Below are positions 17,438 to 26,113 of a stretch of 64,000 bases of DNA, piece after piece. Position numbers and translations under genes: made by a program. The notes beneath the pieces are model-generated. The model was given only the letters and a program-made list of their open reading frames with translations. It searched no databases and was not told the origin of the DNA. Positions within the stretch are counted from its first letter, which is position 1; every line of letters starts with the position of its first letter. This DNA is from Actinoplanes auranticolor. GTDB taxonomy: Bacteria > Actinomycetota > Actinomycetes > Mycobacteriales > Micromonosporaceae. The stretch spans positions 21,125 to 85,124 of the forward strand of contig NZ_BOQL01000054.1 in assembly GCF_018332655.1 (NCBI RefSeq), written 5' to 3'.

Positions 17438-18595
17438 CTACAGTCCGAGGCCGCGCGCGATGATCATGCGTTGCACTTCGGACGTACCCTCGCCGATCTC
17501 CAGGATCTTCGCGTCGCGGTAGAAGCGGCCCACCGCGGACTCGTTCATGAAGCCGTAGCCGCCGTGTACCTGGGTCGCGTACCGGGCGTTGTCCATCGCG
17601 GCCTCGCTCGCGTACAGCTTGGCCAGGGCCGCCTGGTGCTTGAAATCCTCGCCGGCGAGCATCCGCGCCGCGGCCTCGTAGTACGCGATCCGCGCGGTGT
17701 GCGCGCGCATCTCCATGTCCGCGATCATGAACTGGACGGCCTGGTAGTTGCCGATCGGCCGGCCGAACGCCTGGCGTTCCTTGGCATACTTCACCGACTC
17801 GTCGACACAGCCCTGGGCCAGGCCCACCGACAGCGCGGCGATGGCGATCCGACCCTCGTCCAGGATCCGCAGGAACTGCGCGAAACCGCGGCCCCGCTCA
17901 CCGAGCAGGTTCGCCGCCGGTACGCGCACGCCGTCGAAGGCCAGCTCGTGAGTGTCGGAGGCGCACCAACCGACCTTGGAGTAGCCGGGCGCGACGGTGA
18001 AACCCGGGGTGCCCGAGGGCACGATGATCGTGGAGAGCTCCTTGCTGCCGTCCGCCTTCGTGCCGGTCGCCGCCATCACCGTGACCAGGCAGGTGATGTC
18101 GGTGCCGGAGTTGGTGATGAACGCCTTGGAGCCGTTGATCACCCACTCGTTCGTGCGCTCGTCCAGCACCGCGCGGGTGGTGGTGGCCCCGGCGTCGGAA
18201 CCCGTGCCCGGCTCGGTGAGCCCGAACGCCGCGAGCGCCTCACCGCTGGTCAGCCGGGGCAGCCACTCGGCCTTCTGGGCGTCCGTACCGAAGCGGTAGA
18301 TCGGCATCGCACCCAGCGAGACGCCCGCCTCCAGGGTGATCGCCACGCTGCTGTCGACCCGGGCCAGTTCCTCCAGGGCCAGGCAGAGCGTGAAGTAGTC
18401 GCCGCCCATGCCGCCGTGCTCCTCGGCGAAGGGCAGGCCGAAGAGCCCCATCTTGCCCATCTGCCGGATCACTTCGTAGGGGAACGTCTTCTTCTCGTAG
18501 TGCTCGGCGATGACCGGTGCCACCTGCTCGCGGGCGAACTCCCGCACGCTGATGACCAGCGCCTCCTGCTCTTCGCTGAGCCGGAAGTCAACCAT
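17438..18595 (-). CDS. Acyl-CoA dehydrogenase (probably isovaleryl/short branched-chain type)
   Basis: FAD-dependent dehydrogenation of an acyl-CoA to the 2-enoyl-CoA. The 385-residue protein has the family signatures AFGLTEPGTGSDAGA, SKAFITNSGTDI, LDEGRIAIAALSVGLAQGCVD and the C-terminal YRDAKILEIGEGTSEVQRMI, which carries the catalytic Glu in the EGT motif. The start is 12 nt after the carboxyltransferase stop. In a cluster with HMG-CoA lyase and acyl-CoA carboxylase subunits it probably acts in leucine/isovalerate breakdown; the exact acyl chain is inference. Confidence 0.9.
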   Translation of the reverse strand: MVDFRLSEEQEALVISVREFAREQVAPVIAEHYEKKTFPYEVIRQMGKMGLFGLPFAEEHGGMGGDYFTLCLALEELARVDSSVAITLEAGVSLGAMPIYRFGTDAQKAEWLPRLTSGEALAAFGLTEPGTGSDAGATTTRAVLDERTNEWVINGSKAFITNSGTDITCLVTVMAATGTKADGSKELSTIIVPSGTPGFTVAPGYSKVGWCASDTHELAFDGVRVPAANLLGERGRGFAQFLRILDEGRIAIAALSVGLAQGCVDESVKYAKERQAFGRPIGNYQAVQFMIADMEMRAHTARIAYYEAAARMLAGEDFKHQAALAKLYASEAAMDNARYATQVHGGYGFMNESAVGRFYRDAKILEIGEGTSEVQRMIIARGLGL

Positions 18596-18607
18596 GACGG
18601 GTCCTTT

Positions 18608-20143
18608 CTAGACCGGGGTGACGCCGTGCCGGCGCCGGGAGAACGCACGGTCCTTGCCGCGCGCGGCGGCGAACCGGCGGACGAGCTCGCCGCGCAGGTC
18701 GGCGGGCTCCACGATGGTGTCGATGACCAGCTCGCTGGCCAGCCGCAGGATGTCGATGTCGCGCTCGTACTCGGCGCGCCGCTCGGCGACGAAGGCCGCC
18801 CGCTCGTCCTCGGGCAGCGCCGCGATCTTGTTGGCGTAGACGGCGTTCACGGCCGCCTCCGCGCCCATCACCGCGATCTTGGCGGTGGGCAGGGCGATGG
18901 TTGCCTCCGGGTCGAAGCCGGGACCGGCCATCGCGTACAGGCCGGCGCCGTAGGCCTTGCGCACCACGACGCAGATCTTGGGCACGGTCGCCTCGGAGAT
19001 CGCACTGATCATCTTGGCGCCGTGCCGGATGATGCCCTGCTTCTCGACCGCGCTGCCGACCATGAAGCCGGGCACGTCGGAGAGGAAGAGCAGCGGCACG
19101 TTGAAGGCGTCGCAGAGCTGGACGAAACGGCTGGCCTTGTCGGCCGAGTCGACGAACAGCACGCCGCCCTTGAACATCGAGTTGTTGCCGACCACGCCGA
19201 TGACCTGGCCGTCGAGCCGGGCGAAGCCGACCGTCAGCTCCCGGGCCCACAGCGCGTGGATCTCGAAGAAGGAACCCTTGTCGACGATTCCCTTCACGTA
19301 CCGGCGCATGTCGAAGGCCTGGCGCTCGCTGACCGGGACCAGCGCGGCGAGATCGACCGCGGCCGGCTCCTGCGTCTCGGCCGCCGGTGGCTGCTGCGTC
19401 CAGTTCGCCGGCAGATAGGACAGGTACGAGCGGACCACGTCCAGCGCGTCCTGCTCGGTCTTGCAGAGGAAGTGCCCGACCCCGGACTCGGCGCAGTGCA
19501 CCCGCGCGCCGCCCATCGCCTCCAGCGTCGTCTTCTCCCCGGTGACCATCTCGACCATCCGGTCGGAGCCGAGATACATACTCGCGTTGCCCTCGACCAT
19601 CGCGACCACGTCACAGAAGGCCGGGATGTAGGCGCCGCCCGCGGCCGAGGGCCCGAACAGGGCACAGACCTGCGGGATCGAGCCGGAGGCCCGGACCTGG
19701 GTGTGGAAGATCTTGCCGGCGCCGCGCGGGCCGGGGAACAGGTCGACCTGGTCGGTGATCCGCGCGCCCGCGGAATCCACCAGATAGACCATGGGTACGC
19801 CGTAGTCGTACGCCCGCTCGATGATCCTGATGATCTTCTCGACCGTGCGCGCTCCCCAGGACCCGGCCTTGACGGTCGAGTCGTTGGCCATCACGCACAC
19901 CTCGCGCCCGTCGATCCGGGCGTTTCCGGTGATCACACCATCTGCGGGCAGTCCGTCCGCCAGGCTGTTGGCATAGAGCCCGTCCTCGACGAAGGAACCG
20001 TCGTCGACGAGCAGCGCGATGCGCTCGCGGGCGAACAGCTTGCCCTTCGCGGCGTTGGCGGCGTGATAGCGCTCGGCGCCACCGGCCATCGCCCGCTTGT
20101 GCGCCTGCGCGAGCGCGTCCTCGCCATATAGGTCGGGTGCCAC
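18608..20143 (-). CDS. accD: Acyl-CoA carboxylase carboxyltransferase (beta) subunit, methylcrotonyl-CoA carboxylase type
   Basis: Transfers the carboxyl group from carboxybiotin to an acyl-CoA. The 511-residue protein has both halves of the crotonase-like carboxyltransferase. The N-half contains YLVDSAGARITDQ and GPSAAGGAYIPAFCD. The C-half contains FLSDVPGFMVGSAVEKQGII, KICVVVRKAYGAGLYAM and VMGAEAAVNAVY. The VDSAGARI form and the neighbouring HMG-CoA lyase favour 3-methylcrotonyl-CoA as substrate. GTG 20143 has AAGGGG upstream. A 13-bp palindromic operator shared with the tetR promoter lies about 25 nt upstream. Confidence 0.92.
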   Translation of the reverse strand: MAPDLYGEDALAQAHKRAMAGGAERYHAANAAKGKLFARERIALLVDDGSFVEDGLYANSLADGLPADGVITGNARIDGREVCVMANDSTVKAGSWGARTVEKIIRIIERAYDYGVPMVYLVDSAGARITDQVDLFPGPRGAGKIFHTQVRASGSIPQVCALFGPSAAGGAYIPAFCDVVAMVEGNASMYLGSDRMVEMVTGEKTTLEAMGGARVHCAESGVGHFLCKTEQDALDVVRSYLSYLPANWTQQPPAAETQEPAAVDLAALVPVSERQAFDMRRYVKGIVDKGSFFEIHALWARELTVGFARLDGQVIGVVGNNSMFKGGVLFVDSADKASRFVQLCDAFNVPLLFLSDVPGFMVGSAVEKQGIIRHGAKMISAISEATVPKICVVVRKAYGAGLYAMAGPGFDPEATIALPTAKIAVMGAEAAVNAVYANKIAALPEDERAAFVAERRAEYERDIDILRLASELVIDTIVEPADLRGELVRRFAAARGKDRAFSRRRHGVTPV

Positions 20144-20165
20144 CTGGTCCCCTTCATTCGCTCCC

Positions 20166-20178
20166 TGAACGATCGTTA
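20166..20178. promoter_or_regulatory. Putative TetR operator in front of accD
   Basis: TGAACGATCGTTA has the palindromic core AACGATCGTT. The same pattern, TGAACGGCCGTTA, lies in the tetR promoter (26148-26160, opposite orientation). TAACCT immediately upstream in the direction of accD transcription could be the -10, so binding here would block initiation. Confidence 0.6.
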
Positions 20179-20216
20179 GGTTAACCCATTCGCGGGACGG
20201 AGACCAGAGACGCCGA

Positions 20217-20343
20217 ACGGGAGCCCCCGCAGGTTGCGGGGACTCCCGTCCGTTTGGTGCGACCGGCGCTGTGGAGGAGCGCCGGTTTACTGCCCGACGC
20301 CCAGGGGCGTCGCTCGGGTCACGCCCGGGACCGGCGTGACCCG
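20217..20343 (-). terminator. Two stem-loops downstream of the chaplin-like gene
   Basis: The first hairpin met by a minus-strand transcript has 11-bp perfect arms CGGGTCACGCC/GGCGTGACCCG (20315-20343) with a 7-nt loop. A second, at 20217-20250, combines ACGGGAG/CTCCCGT with CCCCGCA/TGCGGGG around a GGT loop. They separate the chaplin-like gene from the accD promoter, so accD is probably transcribed independently. Confidence 0.65.
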
Positions 20344-20360
20344 GGCCTCATCGCAACTAC

Positions 20361-21647
20361 TTACTTGCCGAGGGTGTCGAGGACGCTCAGGCCACCGACG
20401 TTCAGGCCACCCGCGTTGCTCAGGTTCTGGGTGAGGCCGTCCACGGCGCCCGCCTCCTGGGTGCTCTTGCGGGCCGGCTTGCCGTACTTGTCACCCTGGT
20501 TGCCGCCGTCACCGTCGACGTCGTTGTCGTCCTTGTCGCCGTAGCCGTCGTCCTTGACGTCGTCGTCGCCGGCCACGTAGTCGTCGTCGTCCTTGCCGCC
20601 GTTGTCGCCACCGTTGCCGTCGTGGCCGTGGCCGTGGCCGTTGTCGCCGCCGTTGCCGTTGTGGCCGTGGCCGTGGCCACGGTCACCGTCGACGTCGTTG
20701 GCGCACGCCGCCGCGGAGTTGGCCAGGCCGAGGACGGCGAGCGAGTTGCCGCAGACGTTGATCGGGATGCTGATCGGCGCCGCGAGCTGCGTGCCGTTCA
20801 GGATGCCGACGTTGCGGGACGAGTTCTGCGAGAAGTCGTGGCCACGGGTCGACTCGTTCTTCGCGACGGCGGCCGAGTTGGCCTCGCCGGCGACACCGAT
20901 CGAGTTGCCGGCCACGTTCAGCGGCGCGGAGATCGGGGCGTAGACCTGGGTGCCGTTGGCGATCCCGTAGTTGCCCGAGGTGTCCTGCGAGGTGGACTCA
21001 CGGCGGTGGCCGCCACCGACACCGTTGACGCAGGCCGCCTGCGACTGGGCCAGGCCCAGGATGCTGAGCGCGTTGCCGCACAGGTTGATCGGGACGTCGA
21101 TCGGCGCGTAGACCTGCGTGCCGTTCAGAACCCCGAAGTTGCCGGAGGAGTTCTGGTCGCCGTCGCGGCCACCGCGGCCACCCCGGTTGCCCTTGCCGTG
21201 CTCGACCTTGGTGCTCTCGACGTGGTTCACGCCGGCGCCGGACGCGTTGGCCAGGCCCAGCACGGCGGCGGAGTTGCCGACCACGTTCACCGGCACGGAG
21301 ATCGGCAGGTACGCCTGGGTCCCGTTGAGGATGCCGAAGTTACCGGACGAGTTCTGCGAGACGTTGCGGCCACGGCCACGGTTCCAGTCGCGGTCGCCCC
21401 TCTTCTTGCCGCTCTCGACGAAGTTGATGCCCGAGCCGGCCGAGTTGGCCTCGCCGGCCACGCCGATCGAGTTGCCGACCACGTTCAGCGGCACGGCGAT
21501 CGGGGCGAACACCTGCGTGCCGTTGAGGATGCCGACGTTGCCGGAGCTGTCCTGCGAGACGTCGGCCTGCGCTGCGCCGGGGGCGAACAGCAGGGCGCCG
21601 GCCGCCAGAACACCGACGCTGAGAGTCTTACGAACCCAAGTCTTCAT
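20361..21647 (-). CDS. Secreted chaplin-family protein with five chaplin-like repeats and a His/Gly/Asp-rich region
   Basis: A 428-residue exported protein. Signal peptide: KTWVRKTLSVGVLAAGALLF ending in an AQA site near residue 28. Five chaplin-like units follow at about 29-75, 96-141, 164-208, 219-262 and 268-315, each built on SGNxGILNGTQVYAPI, a PINVCGN-type segment and LGLANS. Units 3 and 5 carry the Cys pair of classical chaplins (CGN...ACVN). Units 1, 2 and 4 have Val or Ala instead. Charged Arg/Gly spacers separate units 2 and 3 from their neighbours. After unit 5 comes a GHGHGHNGNGGDNG-type stretch, an Asp-rich block and a hydrophobic end. No LPxTG sorting signal. Chaplins assemble into amyloid hydrophobic surface layers on aerial hyphae and spores; a role in surface assembly is inference. 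Confidence 0.85.
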   Translation of the reverse strand: MKTWVRKTLSVGVLAAGALLFAPGAAQADVSQDSSGNVGILNGTQVFAPIAVPLNVVGNSIGVAGEANSAGSGINFVESGKKRGDRDWNRGRGRNVSQNSSGNFGILNGTQAYLPISVPVNVVGNSAAVLGLANASGAGVNHVESTKVEHGKGNRGGRGGRDGDQNSSGNFGVLNGTQVYAPIDVPINLCGNALSILGLAQSQAACVNGVGGGHRRESTSQDTSGNYGIANGTQVYAPISAPLNVAGNSIGVAGEANSAAVAKNESTRGHDFSQNSSRNVGILNGTQLAAPISIPINVCGNSLAVLGLANSAAACANDVDGDRGHGHGHNGNGGDNGHGHGHDGNGGDNGGKDDDDYVAGDDDVKDDGYGDKDDNDVDGDGGNQGDKYGKPARKSTQEAGAVDGLTQNLSNAGGLNVGGLSVLDTLGK

Positions 21648-21882
21648 GGAAAGAAGATGCCTTTCGGAATTGTCAGAGAATGGTGAGACGCGTATTCAAT
21701 TGATCGGTGCTTTCGGGCGCAGCGGTGCCACGAGCGTTTTCACGAAACGGTGACGTACCGGTGCTGGGCCCCGAGATGATTCGCCGCCTGTTCGCAAGCG
21801 GTTCGGGAATCAGGCCCGTGGTGCGGGCACACCGCATCCACGCCGGTGCAGCGGAGGACGCAGGTGCCGGCCGGTGCCGGTA

Positions 21883-22986
21883 CTAGTCAGGTGAGACGGT
21901 CGGTGCCTCGGCGTCATGGCGCCGGACCTCGACGTCGGTCGCGAGGAACAGCCGGTGGTACGCCACCGTGCTGTCAGCGACCTTGACCGGAAGGAAGGCC
22001 GCGGAGCCACCCTCCGTCGCAGTCGACGGCCCGGAGGCCGGAACGCCGTTCACTGCCCCGAGGTGTCCCCGCAGAGGCGCGGGTCCGTCACCGCCGGGTG
22101 TGTCGCTGACCGTCTCCGGATCGGCCGCCGTGACGGCGGCCCGGTGCCGGTCGGCAGCGAACGTGCGCTGCCGGGCGACGGTCTTTCCCACCTGGTGCCG
22201 CCGGTCGTGCTGACGCTCGGCCGCCGGTACCTCCCCGCCCTCGTCCACGACCTCGCCGACCTTGCCGACCTGGTCGGCAACGGTCTCACCGACTCCGGTC
22301 AGGTCCTCATCGGACTGGTCGGCGACCGGGACGTGGGCGTCGGTCCCCGAGATCTCGGAGCCGCTCACCCGCGTCGCGGAGTGCCGCACCGGCGTCGCCG
22401 GAGCAGTGACCGCCGACGGCGGCTCGAGCTCCCGCGGATCGGAGACCTGGACGGGTTCCCGGGTGTCCACCGCTTCACCGGAAAGGCGAAGGGGGGCGGT
22501 CAACCCCCGGACGACGCCGTCGACCCCGCCCAGGACGGGATCCGCGTCGTTGTTGCTCTTCGTGGCCGGGGCCGGCGTTCCCACGAGCTTGCCCGGGAGC
22601 GCCACCGCGGCGGCGAGACGTCGGTGGTGATCGGATTCCAGCGGCTTGACGGCCGCCTTGAGGACCCGGTCCACCACCGGAACGCTGTGGTCGTCACCGT
22701 GCACGACCGAGCCGATCAGCGACGGGCCGAGGGAGAACCCCTCACCCGCCGGGTCACGGTCCGCGGCGTGCGCGGCAGCGCCGGTGAGCAGCCAGGCCGC
22801 GCCGGCCAGACCGCCGACGACCAGTGCACGCAGGCCCCACCGGGATCCGGTGCGTCCCGCGCGGTGCTCCTTGCGCCGCTCCGCCCCCTGGCTGTGGGGC
22901 GGCATGAGCGCGGAGACACCGGTGGGCCGGACCGACGCGGAGCGGTACGCCGGACGCGCATCGCGCTCGACCATCCGTCCCGTCAT
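21883..22986 (-). CDS. Exported or membrane-anchored protein of unknown function, upstream of the chaplin-like gene
   Basis: About 367 residues. After a basic N-terminus there is one hydrophobic segment, LRALVVGGLAGAAWLLTG, ending in AAAHAA, which looks like a signal peptide with a long n-region. The mature part begins with DRDPAGEGFSLGPSLIGSVV and contains VPVVDRVLKAAVKPLES and VLGGVDGVVRGLTAPL. The rest is polar and low-complexity. I do not recognise a family. ATG 22986 is preferred over the 23091 start because the upstream part is atypical. It lies 235 nt upstream of the chaplin-like gene on the same strand and is probably functionally linked to it as a surface protein. Confidence 0.6.
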   Translation of the reverse strand: MTGRMVERDARPAYRSASVRPTGVSALMPPHSQGAERRKEHRAGRTGSRWGLRALVVGGLAGAAWLLTGAAAHAADRDPAGEGFSLGPSLIGSVVHGDDHSVPVVDRVLKAAVKPLESDHHRRLAAAVALPGKLVGTPAPATKSNNDADPVLGGVDGVVRGLTAPLRLSGEAVDTREPVQVSDPRELEPPSAVTAPATPVRHSATRVSGSEISGTDAHVPVADQSDEDLTGVGETVADQVGKVGEVVDEGGEVPAAERQHDRRHQVGKTVARQRTFAADRHRAAVTAADPETVSDTPGGDGPAPLRGHLGAVNGVPASGPSTATEGGSAAFLPVKVADSTVAYHRLFLATDVEVRRHDAEAPTVSPD

Positions 22987-23156
22987 TGTCCTGCCCCTGT
23001 CCGTCGGCTCCTCCGGCCGACTGCCCGCCCGGAGGAACAAGGCGATATCGGCCACTCGGTATTGGTAACGAAGCGGCACAGCGAGGGTCACGCAGGCATT
23101 CCGGAAAATTGATCGCGTCGCACCGTCAAGCCAAAGAACGGTAAAGAGAATGCGGT

Positions 23157-24035
23157 TCAGACCAATCGGGTACGGGGCCCGGCGCGCAGAACTCCCGACG
23201 GCAGTGTGCGACCGAGCAGATCTTCGGCGAGCTCCGCCACCGTGATGAGCTTGTCCAGGTCGATTCCGGTACGGATACCCATGTCCTCGAGCATGTGCAC
23301 GAGCTCCTCGGTGGCGATGTTGCCCGAGGCGCCCGGCGCGTACGGGCAGCCGCCGATCCCGCCCACGCTCGCGTCGAACTCAGTGACGCCCAGCTCCAGA
23401 GCGGTCAGCACGTTGGCCAGCCCCGTACCCCTGGTGTCGTGGAAGTGCAGCAGGTCCGGGCGTACCTCGCTGAGCAGGTCGCGGACCCGGCGCGGGGTCG
23501 CCATACCGGTCGTGTCGCCGAACGCGATGCGGTCGGCGCCGTCGGCGCGGACCCGCTCCACGATGGACGCCACCCGCTCGGGATCGATGTCCCCCTCGAA
23601 CGGGCAACCGAAGCTGGTCGCCACGATGACCTCGAGCTTCGCGCCGGCCGCGTGGATCAGCGGGATGAGGCCGGTGATGTCGTCGAGCGACTCGTCGGTC
23701 GAGCGGTTCAGATTGCGGCGGTTGTGGGTGTCGCTGGCCGACACCACCACCTCGATCTCCCGGAACCCGGCCGCGATCGCCCGCTCGGCGCCGCGGGTGT
23801 TGGGGATCAGCGCGGAGTAGCGGACGTCGGGGTTGTGCCAGGCCCGCGCCCACACCTCGTCGGCGTCGGCCATCTGCGGGATGGCCCGGGGGTGCACGAA
23901 GGACACCGCCTCGATCCGGCGCACGCCGGTGCCGGACAGAGCGTCGATCAGCCGGACCTTGCTGTCGGTCGGGATCGGCTCCTCGTTCTGCAGGCCGTCG
24001 CGCGGCGCGACCTCGCGGATCGAGACGGTGTCCAT
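23157..24035 (-). CDS. Hydroxymethylglutaryl-CoA lyase
   Basis: Cleaves 3-hydroxy-3-methylglutaryl-CoA to acetyl-CoA and acetoacetate, the last step of leucine degradation. The 292-residue TIM-barrel protein has VSIREVAPRDGLQNE at the N-terminus with the catalytic Arg-Asp, VSFVHPRAIPQMADA, FGDTTGMATP, HFHDTRGTGLANVL (metal His pair) and the active-site loop GGIGGCPYAPGASGN with its Cys. The correct start is ATG 24035, 5 nt after the biotin carboxylase stop, with AAGGGG just upstream. The frame is open far upstream but that part only shadows accC. Confidence 0.93.
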   Translation of the reverse strand: MDTVSIREVAPRDGLQNEEPIPTDSKVRLIDALSGTGVRRIEAVSFVHPRAIPQMADADEVWARAWHNPDVRYSALIPNTRGAERAIAAGFREIEVVVSASDTHNRRNLNRSTDESLDDITGLIPLIHAAGAKLEVIVATSFGCPFEGDIDPERVASIVERVRADGADRIAFGDTTGMATPRRVRDLLSEVRPDLLHFHDTRGTGLANVLTALELGVTEFDASVGGIGGCPYAPGASGNIATEELVHMLEDMGIRTGIDLDKLITVAELAEDLLGRTLPSGVLRAGPRTRLV

Positions 24036-24040
24036 CAGCG

Positions 24041-25402
24041 CTACCCCTTCTTGACCTTGGCCGGGCGCATCCGGGCGACGATGCCGGTGTCGTAGTCGCC
24101 GGACAGGAACTCGTCGTGCTCCAGGAGCTCGGCGAAGAACGGCAGGTTGTTCTTGGGGCCGGCGATCTCGAAGCCGGCCACCGCGGCCCGCGCCTTGGCG
24201 AGCGCGTCCGTACGGTCGGTGCCCAGCACGATCAGCTTGGCCATCAGCGAGTCGTAGAACGGCGTGACGGTCGTCTCCGGGCCGTAGCCGGCGTCGACGC
24301 GTACGCCCTCGCCGGAGGGCTCGATCCAGGTGGTGACCTGGCCCGGCCCCGGCAGGAACCGCTTCGGGTCCTCGGCGTTGATCCGCAGCTCGATCGCGTG
24401 CCCCGAGGTGGCGTGGATGGTCGCCGGATCGAAGGTCGGCGCCGCGCCGGACGCGATCCGCAGCTGCTCCTCGACCAGGTCGATGCCGTGGATCAGCTCG
24501 GTGATCGGGTGCTCGACCTGCAGCCGGGTGTTCATCTCCAGGAAGAAGAACTCGCCGGTGGTGGGGTCGAGCAGGCACTCGACCGTGCCGGCGTTGCGGT
24601 AGCCGACCGCCTCGCCGGCCTTGACCGCGGCGGCCAGGAAACGCTCGCGCAGCTCCGGTGACACGGCCGGGGAGGGCGCCTCCTCGACGAGCTTCTGGTT
24701 GCGGCGCTGCACCGAGCACTCGCGCTCGCTCAGGGCCACCACCCGGCCGTCGGCCAGGCCCAGGATCTGCACCTCGACGTGGCGTACCCGGGGGAAGTAG
24801 CGCTCGATCAGCACCGAGCCGTCACCGAACATCCGCTCGGCGAAGGCGCGGACCTTGTCGTACTCGGTGCGCAGGCCGTCCTCGTCCTCGGCGACCGCCA
24901 TGCCCATGCCGCCGCCACCCGCGGCGGCCTTGACCATCACGGGATAGCCGATGCCCGCCGCGGCCTCGATCGCGGCCGCCACGGTCGCGGCCGGGTCGTG
25001 CGTGCCGGGCGCGACCGGGACACCGGCCGCGGCCATCAGATTACGGGCGTTGATCTTGTCGCCCATCGCGGTGATCGCGTCCGCGGACGGTCCGACCCAC
25101 ACCAGGCCGGCGGCCTCGACCGTACGGGCGAACTCGGCGTTCTCGCTGAGGAAGCCGTAGCCGGGGTGCACGGCCTGGGCACCGGTCGACTTGGCGGCGG
25201 CCAGGATCGCCTCGGTGTTGCGGTAACTCTGGGCCGGGTTCGCCGGTCCCACGCAGACCGCCTCGTCCGCCTCGGTGACGAACGGCAGGTCCGCGTCCGC
25301 CTCCGAGTAGACCGCGATGGACCGGATCCCCAGGCGCCGGGCGGTCCGGATGATCCGGCGGGCGATCTCGCCCCGGTTGGCGATGAGCAGCGACTCGATC
25401 AT
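24041..25402 (-). CDS. accC: Biotin carboxylase (acyl-CoA carboxylase alpha), without a biotin carrier domain
   Basis: ATP-dependent carboxylation of biotin. It starts MIESLLIANRGEIARRIIRT and has the ATP-grasp loop KAAAGGGGMGMAV, the catalytic EMNTRLQVEHPITE, and the C-terminal lobe with ELRINAEDP. At 453 residues it matches a stand-alone biotin carboxylase. Most actinobacterial alpha subunits continue for about 200 residues to a biotinylated MKM motif. Here the stop is followed directly by the HMG-CoA lyase gene, and I see no MKM-type carrier elsewhere in the window. It must rely on a carrier in trans, or the domain has been lost. Confidence 0.92.
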   Translation of the reverse strand: MIESLLIANRGEIARRIIRTARRLGIRSIAVYSEADADLPFVTEADEAVCVGPANPAQSYRNTEAILAAAKSTGAQAVHPGYGFLSENAEFARTVEAAGLVWVGPSADAITAMGDKINARNLMAAAGVPVAPGTHDPAATVAAAIEAAAGIGYPVMVKAAAGGGGMGMAVAEDEDGLRTEYDKVRAFAERMFGDGSVLIERYFPRVRHVEVQILGLADGRVVALSERECSVQRRNQKLVEEAPSPAVSPELRERFLAAAVKAGEAVGYRNAGTVECLLDPTTGEFFFLEMNTRLQVEHPITELIHGIDLVEEQLRIASGAAPTFDPATIHATSGHAIELRINAEDPKRFLPGPGQVTTWIEPSGEGVRVDAGYGPETTVTPFYDSLMAKLIVLGTDRTDALAKARAAVAGFEIAGPKNNLPFFAELLEHDEFLSGDYDTGIVARMRPAKVKKG

Positions 25403-25441
25403 CTCGCTCTTCTCCCTCGTACTTCCCGGCCGTCTCGGCGG

Positions 25442-25501
25442 CCGGCCACTCGCTGGTGCCGGGCTTCCCGCGACCGGCCACTCGCCGCCGGCTTCCCGCT
25501 G
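25442..25501. repeat. Imperfect direct repeat between tetR and accC
   Basis: Two consecutive imperfect copies (about 30 bp each) begin CCGGCCACTCGC and end in GGCTTCCCGC. They lie in the short gap between the tetR stop and the accC start. No function evident. Confidence 0.4.
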
Positions 25502-25510
25502 CCGGCCGGG

Positions 25511-26113
25511 TCAGCGGCCGAGGAGGGCGTGCACCGTCGCCTCGCGCAGCAGCACGGCCCGGCGGCGGCGATCGACCTCACCGCCGAGGAACGGCGTCGA
25601 GTTCATCAGGCCGAACGCGGAGTGGGCGAGCACCCGGGCCTCCGCCGGCTCCAGCTCGGGGCGCAGGGTGGCCAGCACGGTGACCCACTCCTCGACGTAC
25701 AGGCGCTGCAGGCGGCGGATCTGCCGGCGCGGCTCCTCGGGCAGGCGGTCCAGCTCGTGCAGGTGCAGGGCGATGACGGCCGGGTTGGCCAGCGCGAACT
25801 CGACGTGGAACTCGATCAGGTCGGTGAGCGCGGCGTGCGCGTCCTGCGGGTGCCGGGCGACGCGTTCCTTGCCGCCGTGCAGCAGACCCTCGCTGACCGG
25901 GATGAGCGCCGCCACCAGCATGGCCTCTTTACCGGCGAAGTGGTGGTACAGAGCCGGACCGGTCACGCCGGCGGCCGAGCCGATGTCGTCCATCGAGACA
26001 CCGTGATATCCACGCGCGGCGAAGAGGCCGACCGCGATCTCGAGGATCTCGTCCCGGCGCGAGCGCCGGCGGGGGGCCGGCGGTCCGGGACGCTGCTGCT
26101 GATCTACCGTCAC
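25511..26113 (-). CDS. TetR-family repressor of the leucine/acyl-CoA degradation cluster
   Basis: A 200-residue regulator. The N-terminal HTH reads ILEIAVGLFAARGYHGVSMD, then DIGSAAGVTGPALYHHFAGKEAML. The C-terminal ligand domain is helical with HVEFALANPAVIALHLHELD. It is the first gene of the minus-strand cluster leading into accC and hmgL, so it probably senses an acyl-CoA intermediate. GTG 26113 has no Shine-Dalgarno; TAGAGT (26120-26125) ends 6 nt upstream, suggesting a leaderless mRNA. A palindrome at 26148-26160 matches one before accD and is the likely operator. Confidence 0.9.
   Translation of the reverse strand: MTVDQQQRPGPPAPRRRSRRDEILEIAVGLFAARGYHGVSMDDIGSAAGVTGPALYHHFAGKEAMLVAALIPVSEGLLHGGKERVARHPQDAHAALTDLIEFHVEFALANPAVIALHLHELDRLPEEPRRQIRRLQRLYVEEWVTVLATLRPELEPAEARVLAHSAFGLMNSTPFLGGEVDRRRRAVLLREATVHALLGR

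Noticed and set aside
14709..17522. 937-codon plus-strand open frame opposite the STAND regulator
   Set aside because: Arg/Gly/Pro-rich translation with no recognisable domain; the opposite strand has Walker and HTH motifs.
17249..20131. 960-codon plus-strand open frame opposite acdH/accD
   Set aside because: Mirror frame of two well-supported enzymes; composition typical of GC-rich antisense frames.
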